Assembly: GCF_016481275.1 (NCBI RefSeq)
Contig: NZ_JAEMNW010000002.1
Span: 1,178,001-1,242,000, forward strand
From: Antrihabitans auranticaus
GTDB lineage: Bacteria; Actinomycetota; Actinomycetes; Mycobacteriales; Mycobacteriaceae
Direction of reading: 5' to 3'
DNA length: 64,000 nucleotides
The translations under genes were made by a program, and so were the position numbers. Position 1 is the stretch's first letter, and every line of letters begins with the position of its first letter. Positions 27,060 to 36,499 of the stretch are shown here, in pieces. Below the pieces are notes generated by a model. The model saw only the letters and a program-made list of their open reading frames with translations. It made no database searches and was not told the DNA's origin.

Positions 27060-28391
27060 ATGGACGACGCACACGCAACCACACAGTCTCGTCCCTCGGT
27101 GTCCGACTGGCCCGCCGCGGGCACCACCATCGGCGCTGGCCGCTACCGATTGCTGGCCGTTCAGGGGACGACCGACGAACTTCAGTTCTGGCAGGCCCAT
27201 GATTCCCGCTGGGACCGCAACGTCGCGATCACTCTCGTCTCGACGGCAGCGGAGAGCGCTGCGACGGTGAGGGCACGGACCTCCCGGCTCGCGCGCATCA
27301 AGACGCCCGGCCTTGCGCGAATCCTCGACATCATCGACGACAACAAGGCGACCGCGATCATCGCCGAGTGGACGCCCGGAACCGCGTTGGGCGATGTCTC
27401 GAACGACGGCCTCGCGCCGCCGGATGCCGCTCGCGCGATGAAGGCATTGGCGATTGCGGCCGAGATCGCCCACCGCAGCGGCGTCACGCTGTCCCTTGAT
27501 CAAACCGACAGAATCCGAATCAGCGACAGTGGCGACGCCGTTCTGGCGTTTCCAGCTGTCACCAGCAACGACGACCATGGCTCGGATGTGGCCGGCCTCG
27601 GTGCTGCGCTCTACCTGCTGCTGACGGGGCAATGGCCGACGCAGGATCCGACCCCGCCGCACACGCTGCGCCCGGAGGTGCCGCAGGAGATCTCCACCAT
27701 CGCGCTGCGATCGCTCGACGGCAGCGTCACCACGGCAGACACGGTCGTGCGTATTCTTTCGCGCACGCTCGAGGCGCCGAACCGTCCACTACTGCCGCCG
27801 GGTCCGGTATCTGCACCCGGCAGGACGACTCCCGACCGCCGCTCGGTCCGCAAATTGGTGCTGATCGGCGCCGCCTTCCTGGCAGTCGTGGTGTTCGTGT
27901 GGGTGGCCGTGGCGTCGATCATCGACATCCCGGAGAGCAGCCTCAAGGACGAACCCGCGACGACCGCTCCCGTGACTTCGGTGGCGAATCCCAGCGGAGT
28001 CGTACCCGCGCCGCGGAGCAGCGCCGCAGCCCAGACTCGAGCCCAGCAGGCGCCGGCCCAGCAGACCGCCGAACCGGCCCCGCAGCAACAAACACCCGTG
28101 CAGCAACCGCAGCAGCAGGCACCGCAGCTCCCGAGCCCACAACCGCAGCTACCGCCGCAGGTTCCGGCCCCCAGCCCGCCCGGTGTCCTGCCCTGCTACC
28201 CCGGCTACACACACCAGCCTGCGCCGGACGGCCCGTGCATGCCGGTCGGCCAGCAGCAGTTCCCGCAACAGCAACAGTTCCCGCAACAGCAGATTCCACA
28301 GCAGCCTGCTCCGCAGCCTCAGGTTCTCCCCTGCTACCCGGGCTACAGCCATCAACCGGCGCCGAACGGTCCGTGCATGCCCGCGCGGTAG
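27060..28391 (+). CDS. Membrane pseudokinase with Pro/Gln-rich tail and two CYPGY repeats
   Basis: A 443-residue protein. Residues about 20-240 resemble a Ser/Thr kinase fold, close to the pseudokinase part of mycobacterial MviN, but catalytic residues are lost: the VAIK lysine position reads VAIT, and HRD/DFG are not recognisable ([20 protein letters not shown]). A membrane segment (about 263-285) follows, then an outside region of Pro/Gln/Ala with [14 protein letters not shown]-like runs and two 19-residue repeats starting at L377 and L423, each with CYPGY, HQPAP and GPCMP. It may be a cell-wall signalling scaffold. ATG 27060 follows GGAG; upstream frame extension is rejected. Confidence 0.75.
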   Translation: MDDAHATTQSRPSVSDWPAAGTTIGAGRYRLLAVQGTTDELQFWQAHDSRWDRNVAITLVSTAAESAATVRARTSRLARIKTPGLARILDIIDDNKATAIIAEWTPGTALGDVSNDGLAPPDAARAMKALAIAAEIAHRSGVTLSLDQTDRIRISDSGDAVLAFPAVTSNDDHGSDVAGLGAALYLLLTGQWPTQDPTPPHTLRPEVPQEISTIALRSLDGSVTTADTVVRILSRTLEAPNRPLLPPGPVSAPGRTTPDRRSVRKLVLIGAAFLAVVVFVWVAVASIIDIPESSLKDEPATTAPVTSVANPSGVVPAPRSSAAAQTRAQQAPAQQTAEPAPQQQTPVQQPQQQAPQLPSPQPQLPPQVPAPSPPGVLPCYPGYTHQPAPDGPCMPVGQQQFPQQQQFPQQQIPQQPAPQPQVLPCYPGYSHQPAPNGPCMPAR

Positions 28392-28429
28392 CGACCTTTA
28401 CTCCGAGTTCGACCACTACGCTCGATGGC

Positions 28430-29842
28430 ATGCCTCTCGTTGCAGGAGTGGACTCGTCGACACAGTCGTGCAAGGTCGTCGTTCGTGACGCGGCGACCGG
28501 AAACCTGATTCGGCAGGGTCGGGCGTCGCATCCACCCGGCACCGAGGTCGATCCGATGCTGTGGTGGTTCGCGCTGGAACGGGCAGTGGACGATGCCGGC
28601 GGAATTGCCGATGTGGCCGCAATTTCGGTGGGCGCGCAGCAACACGGGATGATCTGTCTGGCCGGGGACCGGTCGGTCGTTCGTCCGGCGTTGCTGTGGA
28701 ACGACACCCGATCTGCCGGGGCGGCAGCGCAACTCGTCGCCGAGTTGGGCGGTCCGCAAGCGTGGGCCGATGCGGTCGGCGTGGTTCCCCTCGCGGCCAT
28801 CACCGTCTCGAAGCTGCGCTGGCTTGCGGACAACGAGGCCGCCAACGCCGACCGCACCGCTGCCGTCTGTCTGCCGCACGATTGGCTGACGTGGAAACTT
28901 GCCGGTTCGGGCACACTCGACGCTCTGGTCACCGATCGCGGCGATGCAAGCGGCACAGGCTATTTCGCGAGCGGCACGGACGAGTACCTTCCCGAGATCC
29001 TCGAATTGGCCTTCGGACACCGCCATCCGCAGCTCCCGCGAGTAGTCGCCCCTAACGAAGTAACTGGGCGCGCAAGCATTTTCGCAGACGATGCCATCCT
29101 TGGACCTGGCACCGGAGACAACGCCGCCGCCGCACTCGCGCTCGATGCCAGAGAGGGCGACGTCATCGTGTCGATCGGCACCTCGGGTGTCGTGTCCGCG
29201 GTGAGCAACACGGTCACGCACGACGCGTCGGGTGAGGTCGCTGCTTTCGCCGACGCTACGGGTCGCCAACTTCCGCTCGTGTGCACACTCAACGGCGCCC
29301 CCGTGCTCGACGCGACGGCACGACTGCTGGGGGTCGATCACAACCGATTGTCCGAACTTGCGCTTGCCCAACACAGTGACGGTCTGGTTCTCGTCCCGTA
29401 CCTCAACGGTGAGCGAACACCGAACCGCCCTGACGCGACCGGCGCCATGCACGGTCTGACCCTGTCGACCGCAACGCCGGGCCACGTGGCACGCGCGGCG
29501 GTCGAGGGACTGCTGTGCGGTCTCGCCGACGGCATCGACCGACTGCGGGATCAGGGTGTCCGGACCGAGCGGGTTCTGCTTGTCGGGGGTGGCGCACGTT
29601 CGCGCGCCGTTCGCGAACTCGCGCCCGCGATACTGGGAATGCCGGTAGCCGTTCCGGAGCCTGGCGAGTACGTTGCCGACGGCGCGGCTCGGCAGGCAGC
29701 GTGGACACTGTCCGGCGCGGCCGCACCACCGCAATGGTCGCAGTCGGAGCCCGCCGTCTACACCGCCGACCCGACGCCCGAGATCCGCGAACGGTACAGC
29801 GCGGTAAGGGATCTCACGGATGGCTCGCCACTCCAAAGCTGA
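28430..29842 (+). CDS. xylB: Xylulokinase (FGGY family)
   Basis: A 470-residue FGGY-type carbohydrate kinase (EC 2.7.1.17). N-terminal [13 protein letters not shown] is the phosphate-binding loop, GAQQHGM and LWNDTRS the sugar site, [12 protein letters not shown] the catalytic Asp region, and [12 protein letters not shown] plus [13 protein letters not shown] the C-terminal ATP domain, matching XylB better than glycerol or gluconate kinases. ATG 28430 lies 38 bases after the pseudokinase stop. No xylose isomerase or transporter is adjacent; D-xylulose from polyol oxidation is a possible source. Confidence 0.88.
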   Translation: MPLVAGVDSSTQSCKVVVRDAATGNLIRQGRASHPPGTEVDPMLWWFALERAVDDAGGIADVAAISVGAQQHGMICLAGDRSVVRPALLWNDTRSAGAAAQLVAELGGPQAWADAVGVVPLAAITVSKLRWLADNEAANADRTAAVCLPHDWLTWKLAGSGTLDALVTDRGDASGTGYFASGTDEYLPEILELAFGHRHPQLPRVVAPNEVTGRASIFADDAILGPGTGDNAAAALALDAREGDVIVSIGTSGVVSAVSNTVTHDASGEVAAFADATGRQLPLVCTLNGAPVLDATARLLGVDHNRLSELALAQHSDGLVLVPYLNGERTPNRPDATGAMHGLTLSTATPGHVARAAVEGLLCGLADGIDRLRDQGVRTERVLLVGGGARSRAVRELAPAILGMPVAVPEPGEYVADGAARQAAWTLSGAAAPPQWSQSEPAVYTADPTPEIRERYSAVRDLTDGSPLQS

Positions 29843-29908
29843 CGCGTTGGGCAAACCCTGGTCGAGGGGCGTAAAATCGGCTGCCGGGACAAGCTGTGCG
29901 AGGTAGCC

Positions 29909-30034
29909 GTGGACCGGGAGCGATTGCTCGACGCCCTGCTCGCCGAACTGAAGGCCATAACCGGCTGCAGCGGCGACCGCTGCCGATTGCCTGTTGGTGT
30001 GCCTGGCACCGGACCGACCGAACGCGCGTCATGA
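29909..30034 (+). CDS. 41-residue protein translationally coupled to the nuclease-like gene
   Basis: GTG 29909 is preceded five bases upstream by GAGG and runs 41 codons to TGA 30032-30034, which overlaps the ATG of the next gene (ATGA). The product is a short helix (VDRERLLDALLAELKAI) followed by TGCSGDRCRLP with a CxxxxC pair and a Gly/Pro tail. Coupling, ribosome site and an amphipathic N-half make it likely to be real. No family is recognised; it could be a partner of the Fe-S protein that follows or a short leader peptide. Confidence 0.55.
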   Translation: MDRERLLDALLAELKAITGCSGDRCRLPVGVPGTGPTERAS

Positions 30035-31140
30035 CTTACGTCGTCAGCGCCGCAGACCGAGCGGCATTCAAGCGATGCCGTCGCCAATGGGACTTCAGCG
30101 CCACCATGCGCCGGCGTCGCGCGCCGAACCGCCGCTGCCACGACCTGGACCGGGCGATCCACGACGCGCTCGCCGTCTATTACTTCCCGGGTATGTGGGA
30201 CTGGAACTCGGCCATCGTCCTCCCGCTCGTGCTCAAAGCGTTCGACGATTCTCTGCAGCGGCAGCGGGCGGGACTCGACGAACGCCATTGCAGCACCGAT
30301 TGGCAGGCGCTCATGACCACGGGCCATGACATCCTGGAGCGGTACTTCACGTGGGCGCCGCGGGTGGACCGATTCTCGCCGGTCCGCGTCGCGACCGACT
30401 TCGAGGCGTTGGTGCCCGACCCCGCCGATCCCGAGCGAGGCCTGCCGGGGCCGGACGGAAGCGGGGTCACCTATACCGGCCGCATCGACCTGCTGGCCAT
30501 CGATGAACACGACAACTACTGGATCGTTCGACACTGCCTGTCCGGCAAGCCCTTTCCCGCGACCGAGCAATTGCTGCTCGACGAGGAGTCTCTGACGGCG
30601 TGCTGGGCATGGGAGCGCTACTACGACGGTATGGCGATCACCGGCACGATCTACAACGACATTTCGTCGACGGCTGCGGCGCCCGGCGAGCGCACTACCC
30701 TTGCGCAGCATCGCCGTGGCGGTATTCCGCAACACGAGCCGAGTGGTGGTGGGCGCGGGGTCTCGTCACCACGACGGATCTACGTGAAAGGCCGGCCCGC
30801 CGAGAACGCCGAGCGCGTTGTCCAGACCGCAGGCGACGGCGTGCGCCGCACGACCGTCCGACGCGATCGCACCGAAGTCCGTTCTGCCGGTGCGCAACTG
30901 GCAACAGAAATTCTCGACATGGTACGCGGCGACCTCCGCATCTATCCGAATCCCGCACCGTCGCACTGCGCTACGTGCGATTTCGTTGCTCCTTGCCTGG
31001 CGTTGCACGAGGACCGCGACGCAGATGCCATCCTCACCGAGCATTTCCACAGGCGCGCGGAAATCGACGTCGAGCCTGGTCGCTTGGGCGGCAGCCCCCA
31101 TGGCGTCGGCCGGGGTTGGATGCTCGGTTCACAGTTGTAG
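30031..31140 (+). CDS. PD-(D/E)XK superfamily Fe-S protein, AddB/Cas4-like, degenerate active site
   Basis: A 369-residue protein. C16 in FKRCRRQW together with C313, C316 and C322 (HCATCDFVAPC) gives the Cys...CxxCx5C pattern that holds a 4Fe-4S cluster in AddB and Cas4. The nuclease core has the Asp in YTGRIDLLAI, but where active enzymes read VDHK the protein has IVRHC, so the (D/E)xK pair appears lost. A variable Gly/Arg-rich stretch (about 215-250) interrupts the core. Starts at ATG 30031 within the stop of the 41-residue gene. A DNA-binding or structural role is more likely than cleavage. No CRISPR array is nearby. Confidence 0.7.
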   Translation: MTYVVSAADRAAFKRCRRQWDFSATMRRRRAPNRRCHDLDRAIHDALAVYYFPGMWDWNSAIVLPLVLKAFDDSLQRQRAGLDERHCSTDWQALMTTGHDILERYFTWAPRVDRFSPVRVATDFEALVPDPADPERGLPGPDGSGVTYTGRIDLLAIDEHDNYWIVRHCLSGKPFPATEQLLLDEESLTACWAWERYYDGMAITGTIYNDISSTAAAPGERTTLAQHRRGGIPQHEPSGGGRGVSSPRRIYVKGRPAENAERVVQTAGDGVRRTTVRRDRTEVRSAGAQLATEILDMVRGDLRIYPNPAPSHCATCDFVAPCLALHEDRDADAILTEHFHRRAEIDVEPGRLGGSPHGVGRGWMLGSQL

Positions 31141-31221
31141 TGGGGAGATCTACCCATTCCGCATATCGAGTGCGGACCCCTACCCTTCTGTCACCGGTAC
31201 ATCCAACGGAAGGAATCCAGC

Positions 31222-32049
31222 ATGTCCAAGCATGTGAATTTTGCGCCAGAGCTGCACGAGAACAGCCCGCCCCTGCACGCGCTGCCTAACCCGCCCGCTC
31301 CACGTCATCGCTGGTCGACCACGCGCATCGGTCTGTATCTGATGCTCGCCGGAATGCCGTTGCTGGCAATCTCGGTGCAAGTCTTCGGCCTCGTTTCGCT
31401 GAATACGTCTGCAGCGTTTGTGATCATCCCGTTCGCGGCGGCGCTCACGGTGCTCGCGTACTTCGCCCCCCATCCGACTGATCGAATCGTCGGCCACGGA
31501 CTGCTCTGGGGAATCGTGGCGTGCATCGTGTACGACATTTTCCGCCTCGACACGGTCTACCTGCTCGGGTTGTGGTCCGATTTCATCCCGACGATGGGCA
31601 CCTGGATCACCAACGATTCGAACACCTGGGGTGGCGCGATTGTCGGCTACCTCTGGCGATACATCGGCGACGGTGGCGGAATCGGTATCACATTCTTCAT
31701 CTTTGCCCTTGCCATCGGGATCGATCGATGGTCGAAGCGCAACGCTGTTCTCGCCGCGGTCGGTTTCGCGGTCTTCCCCGTCTGGACCGGGCTCGTCGCA
31801 ACGATTGCGTTGTCGCCGCACGGTGCAGAACACCTCTTTCCGCTGACTGCCAGGACGATGACGCTGTCCCTCATCGGACACTTCATCTTCGGCCTCGTCA
31901 TGGGTCTCGGATTCGTTCGCTCGCGCAATGCGATTGCACAGCACTGGCATTTGCCGCCGCTGTTCCCGATCGGTAGGGATCGCCAACGACACAGCGCGGC
32001 ATCCGGTACCGGAATCGCGCTCGTTGCGAGACGCAGTCACGACCACTGA
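31222..32049 (+). CDS. Integral membrane protein of unknown function
   Basis: A 275-residue protein with a soluble His/Pro-rich N-terminus (1-32) and about seven hydrophobic segments, the first at IGLYLMLAGMPLLAISVQVFG. Between segments there is an acidic, aromatic loop (WSDFIPTMGTWITNDSNTWG). The C-terminus is short and basic with HWHLPPLFPIGRDRQRH. GGAAGGA precedes ATG 31222. Single gene, followed by a strong hairpin. No family recognised. Confidence 0.7.
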   Translation: MSKHVNFAPELHENSPPLHALPNPPAPRHRWSTTRIGLYLMLAGMPLLAISVQVFGLVSLNTSAAFVIIPFAAALTVLAYFAPHPTDRIVGHGLLWGIVACIVYDIFRLDTVYLLGLWSDFIPTMGTWITNDSNTWGGAIVGYLWRYIGDGGGIGITFFIFALAIGIDRWSKRNAVLAAVGFAVFPVWTGLVATIALSPHGAEHLFPLTARTMTLSLIGHFIFGLVMGLGFVRSRNAIAQHWHLPPLFPIGRDRQRHSAASGTGIALVARRSHDH

Positions 32050-32064
32050 CCCGCTGGCCTAGAT

Positions 32065-32094
32065 ACTGCCCCACGCCCATCCGAGTGGGGCAGT
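32065..32094. terminator. Bidirectional hairpin terminator
   Basis: Perfect 10-bp stem ACTGCCCCAC/GTGGGGCAGT with a 10-base loop, in the 65-bp gap between the convergent genes ending at 32049 and 32115. There is no long T-run, as is usual for actinobacterial terminators. Confidence 0.8.
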
Positions 32095-32114
32095 CTCTAC
32101 CGTCGACGACAGAT

Positions 32115-32561
32115 TCAAGCTCCTTCGACCGCCGCCTTGATCCTGCCGAGGGTCGTTCGCATCCCGTCGGTCAGAACCGCGTCGCGATCCACAGCGCTAC
32201 CGAACACGAGAGGCAGACCGGCTTTGCTGATACCGGTGACCGGCTTCGCCAGATCGCGGCGCTCGATCAACCTCGTTCCCCCGACCGTCGGCTCGAGAAC
32301 GTAGGACCACACCGCTTTGTCGGCCTGCCACGCGATCGCCGTGTTCGGCTCCACTCGGATGATCTTCGACGCCGTCAGATAGAAGATCCTGCCGTTGCGA
32401 TTGATATTGATCGTCCGAGCACCCACACGTAATGAACCGAGCACGAACATCTTTCGGCACTGCGGGCTGAACTCCGGCATGCGCCTGAGGTCGGAGACGA
32501 CAGCCCACACCTGTTCGGGGCTCGCCGCAATGTCGACACTGACTTCCAAATTCTCGGACAC
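32115..32561 (-). CDS. SRPBCC (START-like) domain protein
   Basis: A 148-residue single SRPBCC/polyketide-cyclase-like domain: opening VSVDIAASPEQVWAVVSDLRRMPEFSPQC and a C-terminal helix (VLTDGMRTTLGRIKAAVEG) that closes the hydrophobic pocket. Such proteins bind or modify hydrophobic ligands. It is the last gene of the minus-strand acyl-CoA set, 45 bp after the SDR gene, and ends at the shared hairpin. Ligand unknown. Confidence 0.8.
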   Translation of the reverse strand: MSENLEVSVDIAASPEQVWAVVSDLRRMPEFSPQCRKMFVLGSLRVGARTININRNGRIFYLTASKIIRVEPNTAIAWQADKAVWSYVLEPTVGGTRLIERRDLAKPVTGISKAGLPLVFGSAVDRDAVLTDGMRTTLGRIKAAVEGA

Positions 32562-32606
32562 CGCGTAGTCCTATCAGTCGGCGCTGGCTCCTGCTGGAAG
32601 CTAAAC

Positions 32607-33437
32607 CTACTCGGCGCGCGAGTGATAGGCGTCGCGTGTCGCTTGATCGACGTTCAGGTAGAGCCGTTCGGTGCCGAGCCACCGCTGCAGAGCCCTCCGT
32701 GGTCCCTCCGGAATGGCCAACGCTGCTCGCAGGGCAAGGCCCAGCCGCTCAGGGGCGTACGTGAGCGCAGAATTGCGGTCGACGGTGCGCACGACCGCTG
32801 CCGCAATGTCATCCGGTTCGACCGAGCCGAACTTCTCGACCAGCGGTGAGATCTTCAACCCCGCAGACAGTTCTGTATGGACTATTCCCGGTAGGACAGC
32901 CGATACGTGGACGCCACTGGGCGCCAGCTCTTCTCGTAGCGCGAGTGTGAAGCCGACGACGCCGAACTTGGTGCCGCAGTATGTCGCCACGCCCGGGAAT
33001 CCGGCCGCACCCGCCATCGAGGCGATATTGACGATATGGCCCTCGCCGCGCTCGACGAATCGTCTCGCTGCGATTTGCGCGCCCGTGATAACCCCGCCGA
33101 GATTGATGGCAATCATTTTGTCCGCGGTCGATGCCTTCTCGGCGAGAAAGTCCCCGGTCAACATGACTCCGGCGTTGTTGACCAGCACATCAACGGGCCC
33201 GAGCGCGCCCTCGGTATCGGCGAGGAATGCCGCGAACGATTCGGGATCTGTGACGTCCAGCGGCAGCGCTATCGCGTTGCCGCCCAACGCGGCTGCCGAC
33301 TTCTTTGCCAGGTCGACGTCGAGATCGCCGAGCGACACCTTCGCGCCGCGTTCGACGAACGCTTTCGCCGTGGCAAGCCCGATTCCGCGGGCGGCGCCCG
33401 TGATTGCCACAACCTTCGGACCGGACGATCGCTTCAT
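32607..33437 (-). CDS. Short-chain dehydrogenase/reductase
   Basis: A 276-residue classical SDR: TGAARGIG cofactor loop near residue 15, NNAG, catalytic Ser in NIASMAG and YxxxK as YCGTK. GDLDVD after strand 2 suggests NAD(H). The C-terminal 60 residues extend past the usual core, as in Rv-type SDRs of mycobacteria acting on lipids. ATG 33437 follows GAGGAG; an ATG at 33473 overlaps the hydrolase stop (TGATG) but lacks a ribosome site. Confidence 0.87.
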   Translation of the reverse strand: MKRSSGPKVVAITGAARGIGLATAKAFVERGAKVSLGDLDVDLAKKSAAALGGNAIALPLDVTDPESFAAFLADTEGALGPVDVLVNNAGVMLTGDFLAEKASTADKMIAINLGGVITGAQIAARRFVERGEGHIVNIASMAGAAGFPGVATYCGTKFGVVGFTLALREELAPSGVHVSAVLPGIVHTELSAGLKISPLVEKFGSVEPDDIAAAVVRTVDRNSALTYAPERLGLALRAALAIPEGPRRALQRWLGTERLYLNVDQATRDAYHSRAE

Positions 33438-33472
33438 AGTCACTCCTCGATCAGTGTGTGCGAATGGACTCA

Positions 33473-34330
33473 TCAGCCGGCCTGCTGGGCGAGGACTCCG
33501 GTGCGTTGCAAGAAGTCCAGGAGCAATCCCGTGACCTGCGCCGGATCGTCGAGCTGTGGGCAGTGCCCCGACCTCGGCAATACGACCAGCTCGCTACCGG
33601 GCACGGCCTCGTGCAGGACTCGACTCGAATCGACCGGAATGATCCGGTCTTTGGCGCCGTGCAGGATGAAGACCGGACACTCGATCGACGGTCGACGATG
33701 CCCGCCTTCGGTCTCTCGGGCGTACCTGATTGCGTCGCGCCCCAGCGCGGAGATCGTGGCCATACTCGGTGCGGCGGCGACCCATTTCGCCAGCACGTCG
33801 GGGTCGGCAGCCAGTCCCGGCCCATAGAGCACGCGACGTAGTGCCTCGCGCACCACGACAGCAAGTACGGCCCGCGGAATCGGCAGTACGCCGACCACGT
33901 CGAACAAACGCCGATAGTCACTTCTTCGCGCGCTGCGGGCAAGTCGGTGGCGCGCGCCGATCGGGTCGTCGATCGTGAAGAGTGCGCAGACGGTGTCGCG
34001 ACCATGGCGGGTCGCGGTGCGCACTGCCGTCGCCGAACCGAGCGAATTTCCTACCAGCACTGCCGGACGGTGCACCGCAACAACAGCATCCGCGAAGCCG
34101 TCGAACTGCGGCAGCAACGGCCCAGCAGTTCGGGCATCCGCGGCACCGAAGCCTGGGAGATCGACGGCGACGGCGGCGCGCCCCGCCTGTTCCAGCCGTT
34201 CGAGCATCGGGCGCCAGGTGTCGGCCGAATCGGCAAACCCATGGAACAGCACGATCGGCGGTCCGTCACCCGCGACGGACAGTTCCCGAGTGTGCACGCC
34301 GTTGTAGCACACTCGGGTCTCCGCGATCAT
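33473..34330 (-). CDS. Alpha/beta hydrolase
   Basis: A 285-residue hydrolase with oxyanion segment HGFADSADTW, nucleophile Ser in GNSLGSA, Asp in HGAKDRIIP and His in SGHCPQ. It resembles C-C bond and ester hydrolases of the MhpC/DHRS group. ATG 34330 overlaps the acyl-CoA dehydrogenase stop by 4 bp, so both are cotranslated. It may release an acyl product or hydrolyse an ester in the same pathway; substrate not shown. Confidence 0.85.
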   Translation of the reverse strand: MIAETRVCYNGVHTRELSVAGDGPPIVLFHGFADSADTWRPMLERLEQAGRAAVAVDLPGFGAADARTAGPLLPQFDGFADAVVAVHRPAVLVGNSLGSATAVRTATRHGRDTVCALFTIDDPIGARHRLARSARRSDYRRLFDVVGVLPIPRAVLAVVVREALRRVLYGPGLAADPDVLAKWVAAAPSMATISALGRDAIRYARETEGGHRRPSIECPVFILHGAKDRIIPVDSSRVLHEAVPGSELVVLPRSGHCPQLDDPAQVTGLLLDFLQRTGVLAQQAG

Positions 34331-35586
34331 TTTCCTAGCAGGCCCTTCGCGATGTGGGTCACCTGGATCTCGTTGCTACCGGCGTAGATCATCAACGACT
34401 TCGCATCGCGTGCAAGCTGTTCCACGCGATACTCGGCCATGTACCCGTTGCCGCCGAACAGTTGCACGGCTTCCATAGCAACTTCGGTGGCGGCTTCGGA
34501 GCTGTAGAGCTTCACAGCCGATGCCTCCGACAGCGACGGGAGCTTGCCGGCCTGCAAACCTTCCAACGCCTGGAACACCATGTTCTGTACGTTGATCCGC
34601 GCGACTTCCATCTTCGCCAGCTTGAGCTGGATCAGCTGGAAGTCACCGATACGCTGGCCCCACAACTTGCGGCCCTTCGCGTAATCGACCGACAGGCGGT
34701 GACATTCGTTGATGATGCCCAGTGACAGGATCGCGACGCCGACACGCTCACCGGCGAAACTCGCTCGGGCACTTTCGCGTCCGTCGCCGCCCTTGTGCTC
34801 CTCGGTCTCACCGAGGAGACGATCTTTCCCGAGGCGCACGTTGTCGAAGAACAATTCGCCGGTGGGCGAAGACATCATGCCCATCTTCTTGAACGCTTTG
34901 CCTTGTGTCAGACCCGGCATCCCCGCATCGAGCACGAATGTCAGTACTTTCCGGTCGCGCTTGTCGGCGCCATCGCCCTCGTCCAGCTTGGCGTAGACGA
35001 CGATGGTGTCGGCATCGGGTCCGTTGGTGATAAACGTCTTCTGCCCGTTGAGCAGGTAATCCTCGCCGTCACGCTTGACGTAGGTCTTCATGCCGCCGAA
35101 CGCGTCCGATCCGGCATCGGGCTCCGTAATAGCCCACGCTGCAATCTTTTCCAGTGTCATCAACTCGGGCAACCAGCGTTCCTTCTGCGCCAGTGTGCCA
35201 CGGCTCATGATCGTCGCGGCGCCGAGACCGAGGCTCACGCCCACCGCTGCAACCAGACCCAAGCTCACGCCCGCCAGTTCGGCGAGGATGATCGCGCCCA
35301 TCGAGGCCTGCGCGCCGATCTCGCCCATTCCGCCTGATCTCGTCTTCTCCGGCCTCGGTTCACCCGCAGCGATGGAGGCTGCCTTGGCACGCTCCTTGTC
35401 CAGCATGTTCTTCACTGCTTCGGCGGCCATCACGTCGACGCCGAACTCCGCAAACAACTTTCGCAGGATCGGGTACGGAGTCATTGCGCCGGTCTCGAGT
35501 TCGTCGAGGTGCGGACGGATCTCTCTGTCGATGAACGTGCGCACACTGTCACGCATCAACAGGTCTGTTTCGGACCACTCGATCAT
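34327..35586 (-). CDS. Acyl-CoA dehydrogenase
   Basis: A 419-residue FAD enzyme. AWAITEPDAGSDAFGG is the first ACAD signature, the flavin-contacting part is QKTFITNGPDAD, and the second signature is in QLFGGNGYMAEYRVEQLARDAKSLMIYAGSNEIQ. About 40 extra residues between helices (KNMLDKERAKAASIAAGEPRPEK) are unusual for short-chain ACADs. It should introduce the 2,3-double bond into an acyl-CoA that the MaoC hydratase, SDR and thiolase of the same operon then process. Confidence 0.9.
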   Translation of the reverse strand: MIEWSETDLLMRDSVRTFIDREIRPHLDELETGAMTPYPILRKLFAEFGVDVMAAEAVKNMLDKERAKAASIAAGEPRPEKTRSGGMGEIGAQASMGAIILAELAGVSLGLVAAVGVSLGLGAATIMSRGTLAQKERWLPELMTLEKIAAWAITEPDAGSDAFGGMKTYVKRDGEDYLLNGQKTFITNGPDADTIVVYAKLDEGDGADKRDRKVLTFVLDAGMPGLTQGKAFKKMGMMSSPTGELFFDNVRLGKDRLLGETEEHKGGDGRESARASFAGERVGVAILSLGIINECHRLSVDYAKGRKLWGQRIGDFQLIQLKLAKMEVARINVQNMVFQALEGLQAGKLPSLSEASAVKLYSSEAATEVAMEAVQLFGGNGYMAEYRVEQLARDAKSLMIYAGSNEIQVTHIAKGLLGK

Positions 35587-35617
35587 GGCGTACTCCTTTG
35601 TACGGGAAGAGGATTGC

Positions 35618-36490
35618 TCAGTTCGGCAGGCGGTCGGCGATGTCGTCGATCGACCATGGCCCCTCGGCCTCGATCGTCCGAACGTCGGTCCAACCTTGGA
35701 GGGTCGAGATCGCGCCGCCCTGCACCGCGAAGACCTGACCGGTCAACGGGCACTTCTCGGTTGCCAGGTAGGCAACCACCGGCGAGATATTGGCGGGGCT
35801 GAAGTAGTCGAATTCGCCCTCTTCGACATCGGCACCGAAGATTGCACCCATCCCTGGCGTCGCCAAGGTGAGTCGGGTCCTGGCGATCGGCGCGATCGCG
35901 TTCACACGCACGCCGTACCGCTCGAGTTCGTCAGCGGCAACGAGAGTCAGGGCGGCGATACCGGCCTTCGCTGCGCCGTAGTTGGTCTGCCCAGCCTGCG
36001 GCACGGTGACCCCCGATGCGGACGCAGTATTGATCACGGCCGCGTTGGGCTGGTCCCCCGCCTTCGACTGTGCCTTCCAGTACACCGCGGCGTGATGCAG
36101 AACAGCCGCATGCCCCTTCAAATGCACCGCCACCACAGCGTCCCACTGCGACTCCTCCATCGACGCGATGAAGTTGTCGCGCAGAATGCCGGCGTTGTTC
36201 ACGACGACGTCGAGCTGACCGAACTCGCTGATCGCTTGGTCCACAAGCGCTTTCGCACCTGCCCAGGTTGCTACATTGTCCGTGTTCGCGACCGCCTTAC
36301 CGCCGGCTGCGACGATCTCGTCGACAACCTCCTGCGCGGGCCCGACGTCGGTACCTTCACCACTGTTGGTGCCGCCGAGGTCGTTGACGACGACGGACGC
36401 ACCTTCCTTGGCGAAGAGCAGCGCATGCTCGCGGCCGATGCCTCGGCCCGCGCCCGTGATGACGGCAACCCGTCCGTCCAATGCACCCAT
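35618..36490 (-). CDS. SDR, 17beta-HSD type 4-like 3-hydroxyacyl-CoA dehydrogenase
   Basis: A 290-residue SDR with TGAGRGIGREHALLFAKEGASVVVNDLGG, a loop (GEGTDVGPAQEVVDEIVAAGG) and NNAG typical of the dehydrogenase domain of peroxisomal multifunctional enzyme 2. The catalytic set is NTASAS and YGAAK. In such pathways it oxidises (3R)-hydroxyacyl-CoA to the 3-keto form. The MaoC-type hydratase gene lies 9 bp upstream, so the two together do what the HSD17B4 fusion does in eukaryotes. Confidence 0.88.
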   Translation of the reverse strand: MGALDGRVAVITGAGRGIGREHALLFAKEGASVVVNDLGGTNSGEGTDVGPAQEVVDEIVAAGGKAVANTDNVATWAGAKALVDQAISEFGQLDVVVNNAGILRDNFIASMEESQWDAVVAVHLKGHAAVLHHAAVYWKAQSKAGDQPNAAVINTASASGVTVPQAGQTNYGAAKAGIAALTLVAADELERYGVRVNAIAPIARTRLTLATPGMGAIFGADVEEGEFDYFSPANISPVVAYLATEKCPLTGQVFAVQGGAISTLQGWTDVRTIEAEGPWSIDDIADRLPN

Positions 36491-36499
36491 GAGATGCTC

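Noticed and set aside
26109-29842. Very long upstream extensions of the pseudokinase and xylulokinase frames
   Set aside because: They run antisense to the aminotransferase or across the pseudokinase gene and are arginine-rich shadows; internal starts at 27060 and 28430 fit the families.
30031-31140. Cas4 of a CRISPR system
   Set aside because: The Fe-S cysteine pattern is alike, but the nuclease site is degenerate and no array or other cas gene is in the window.
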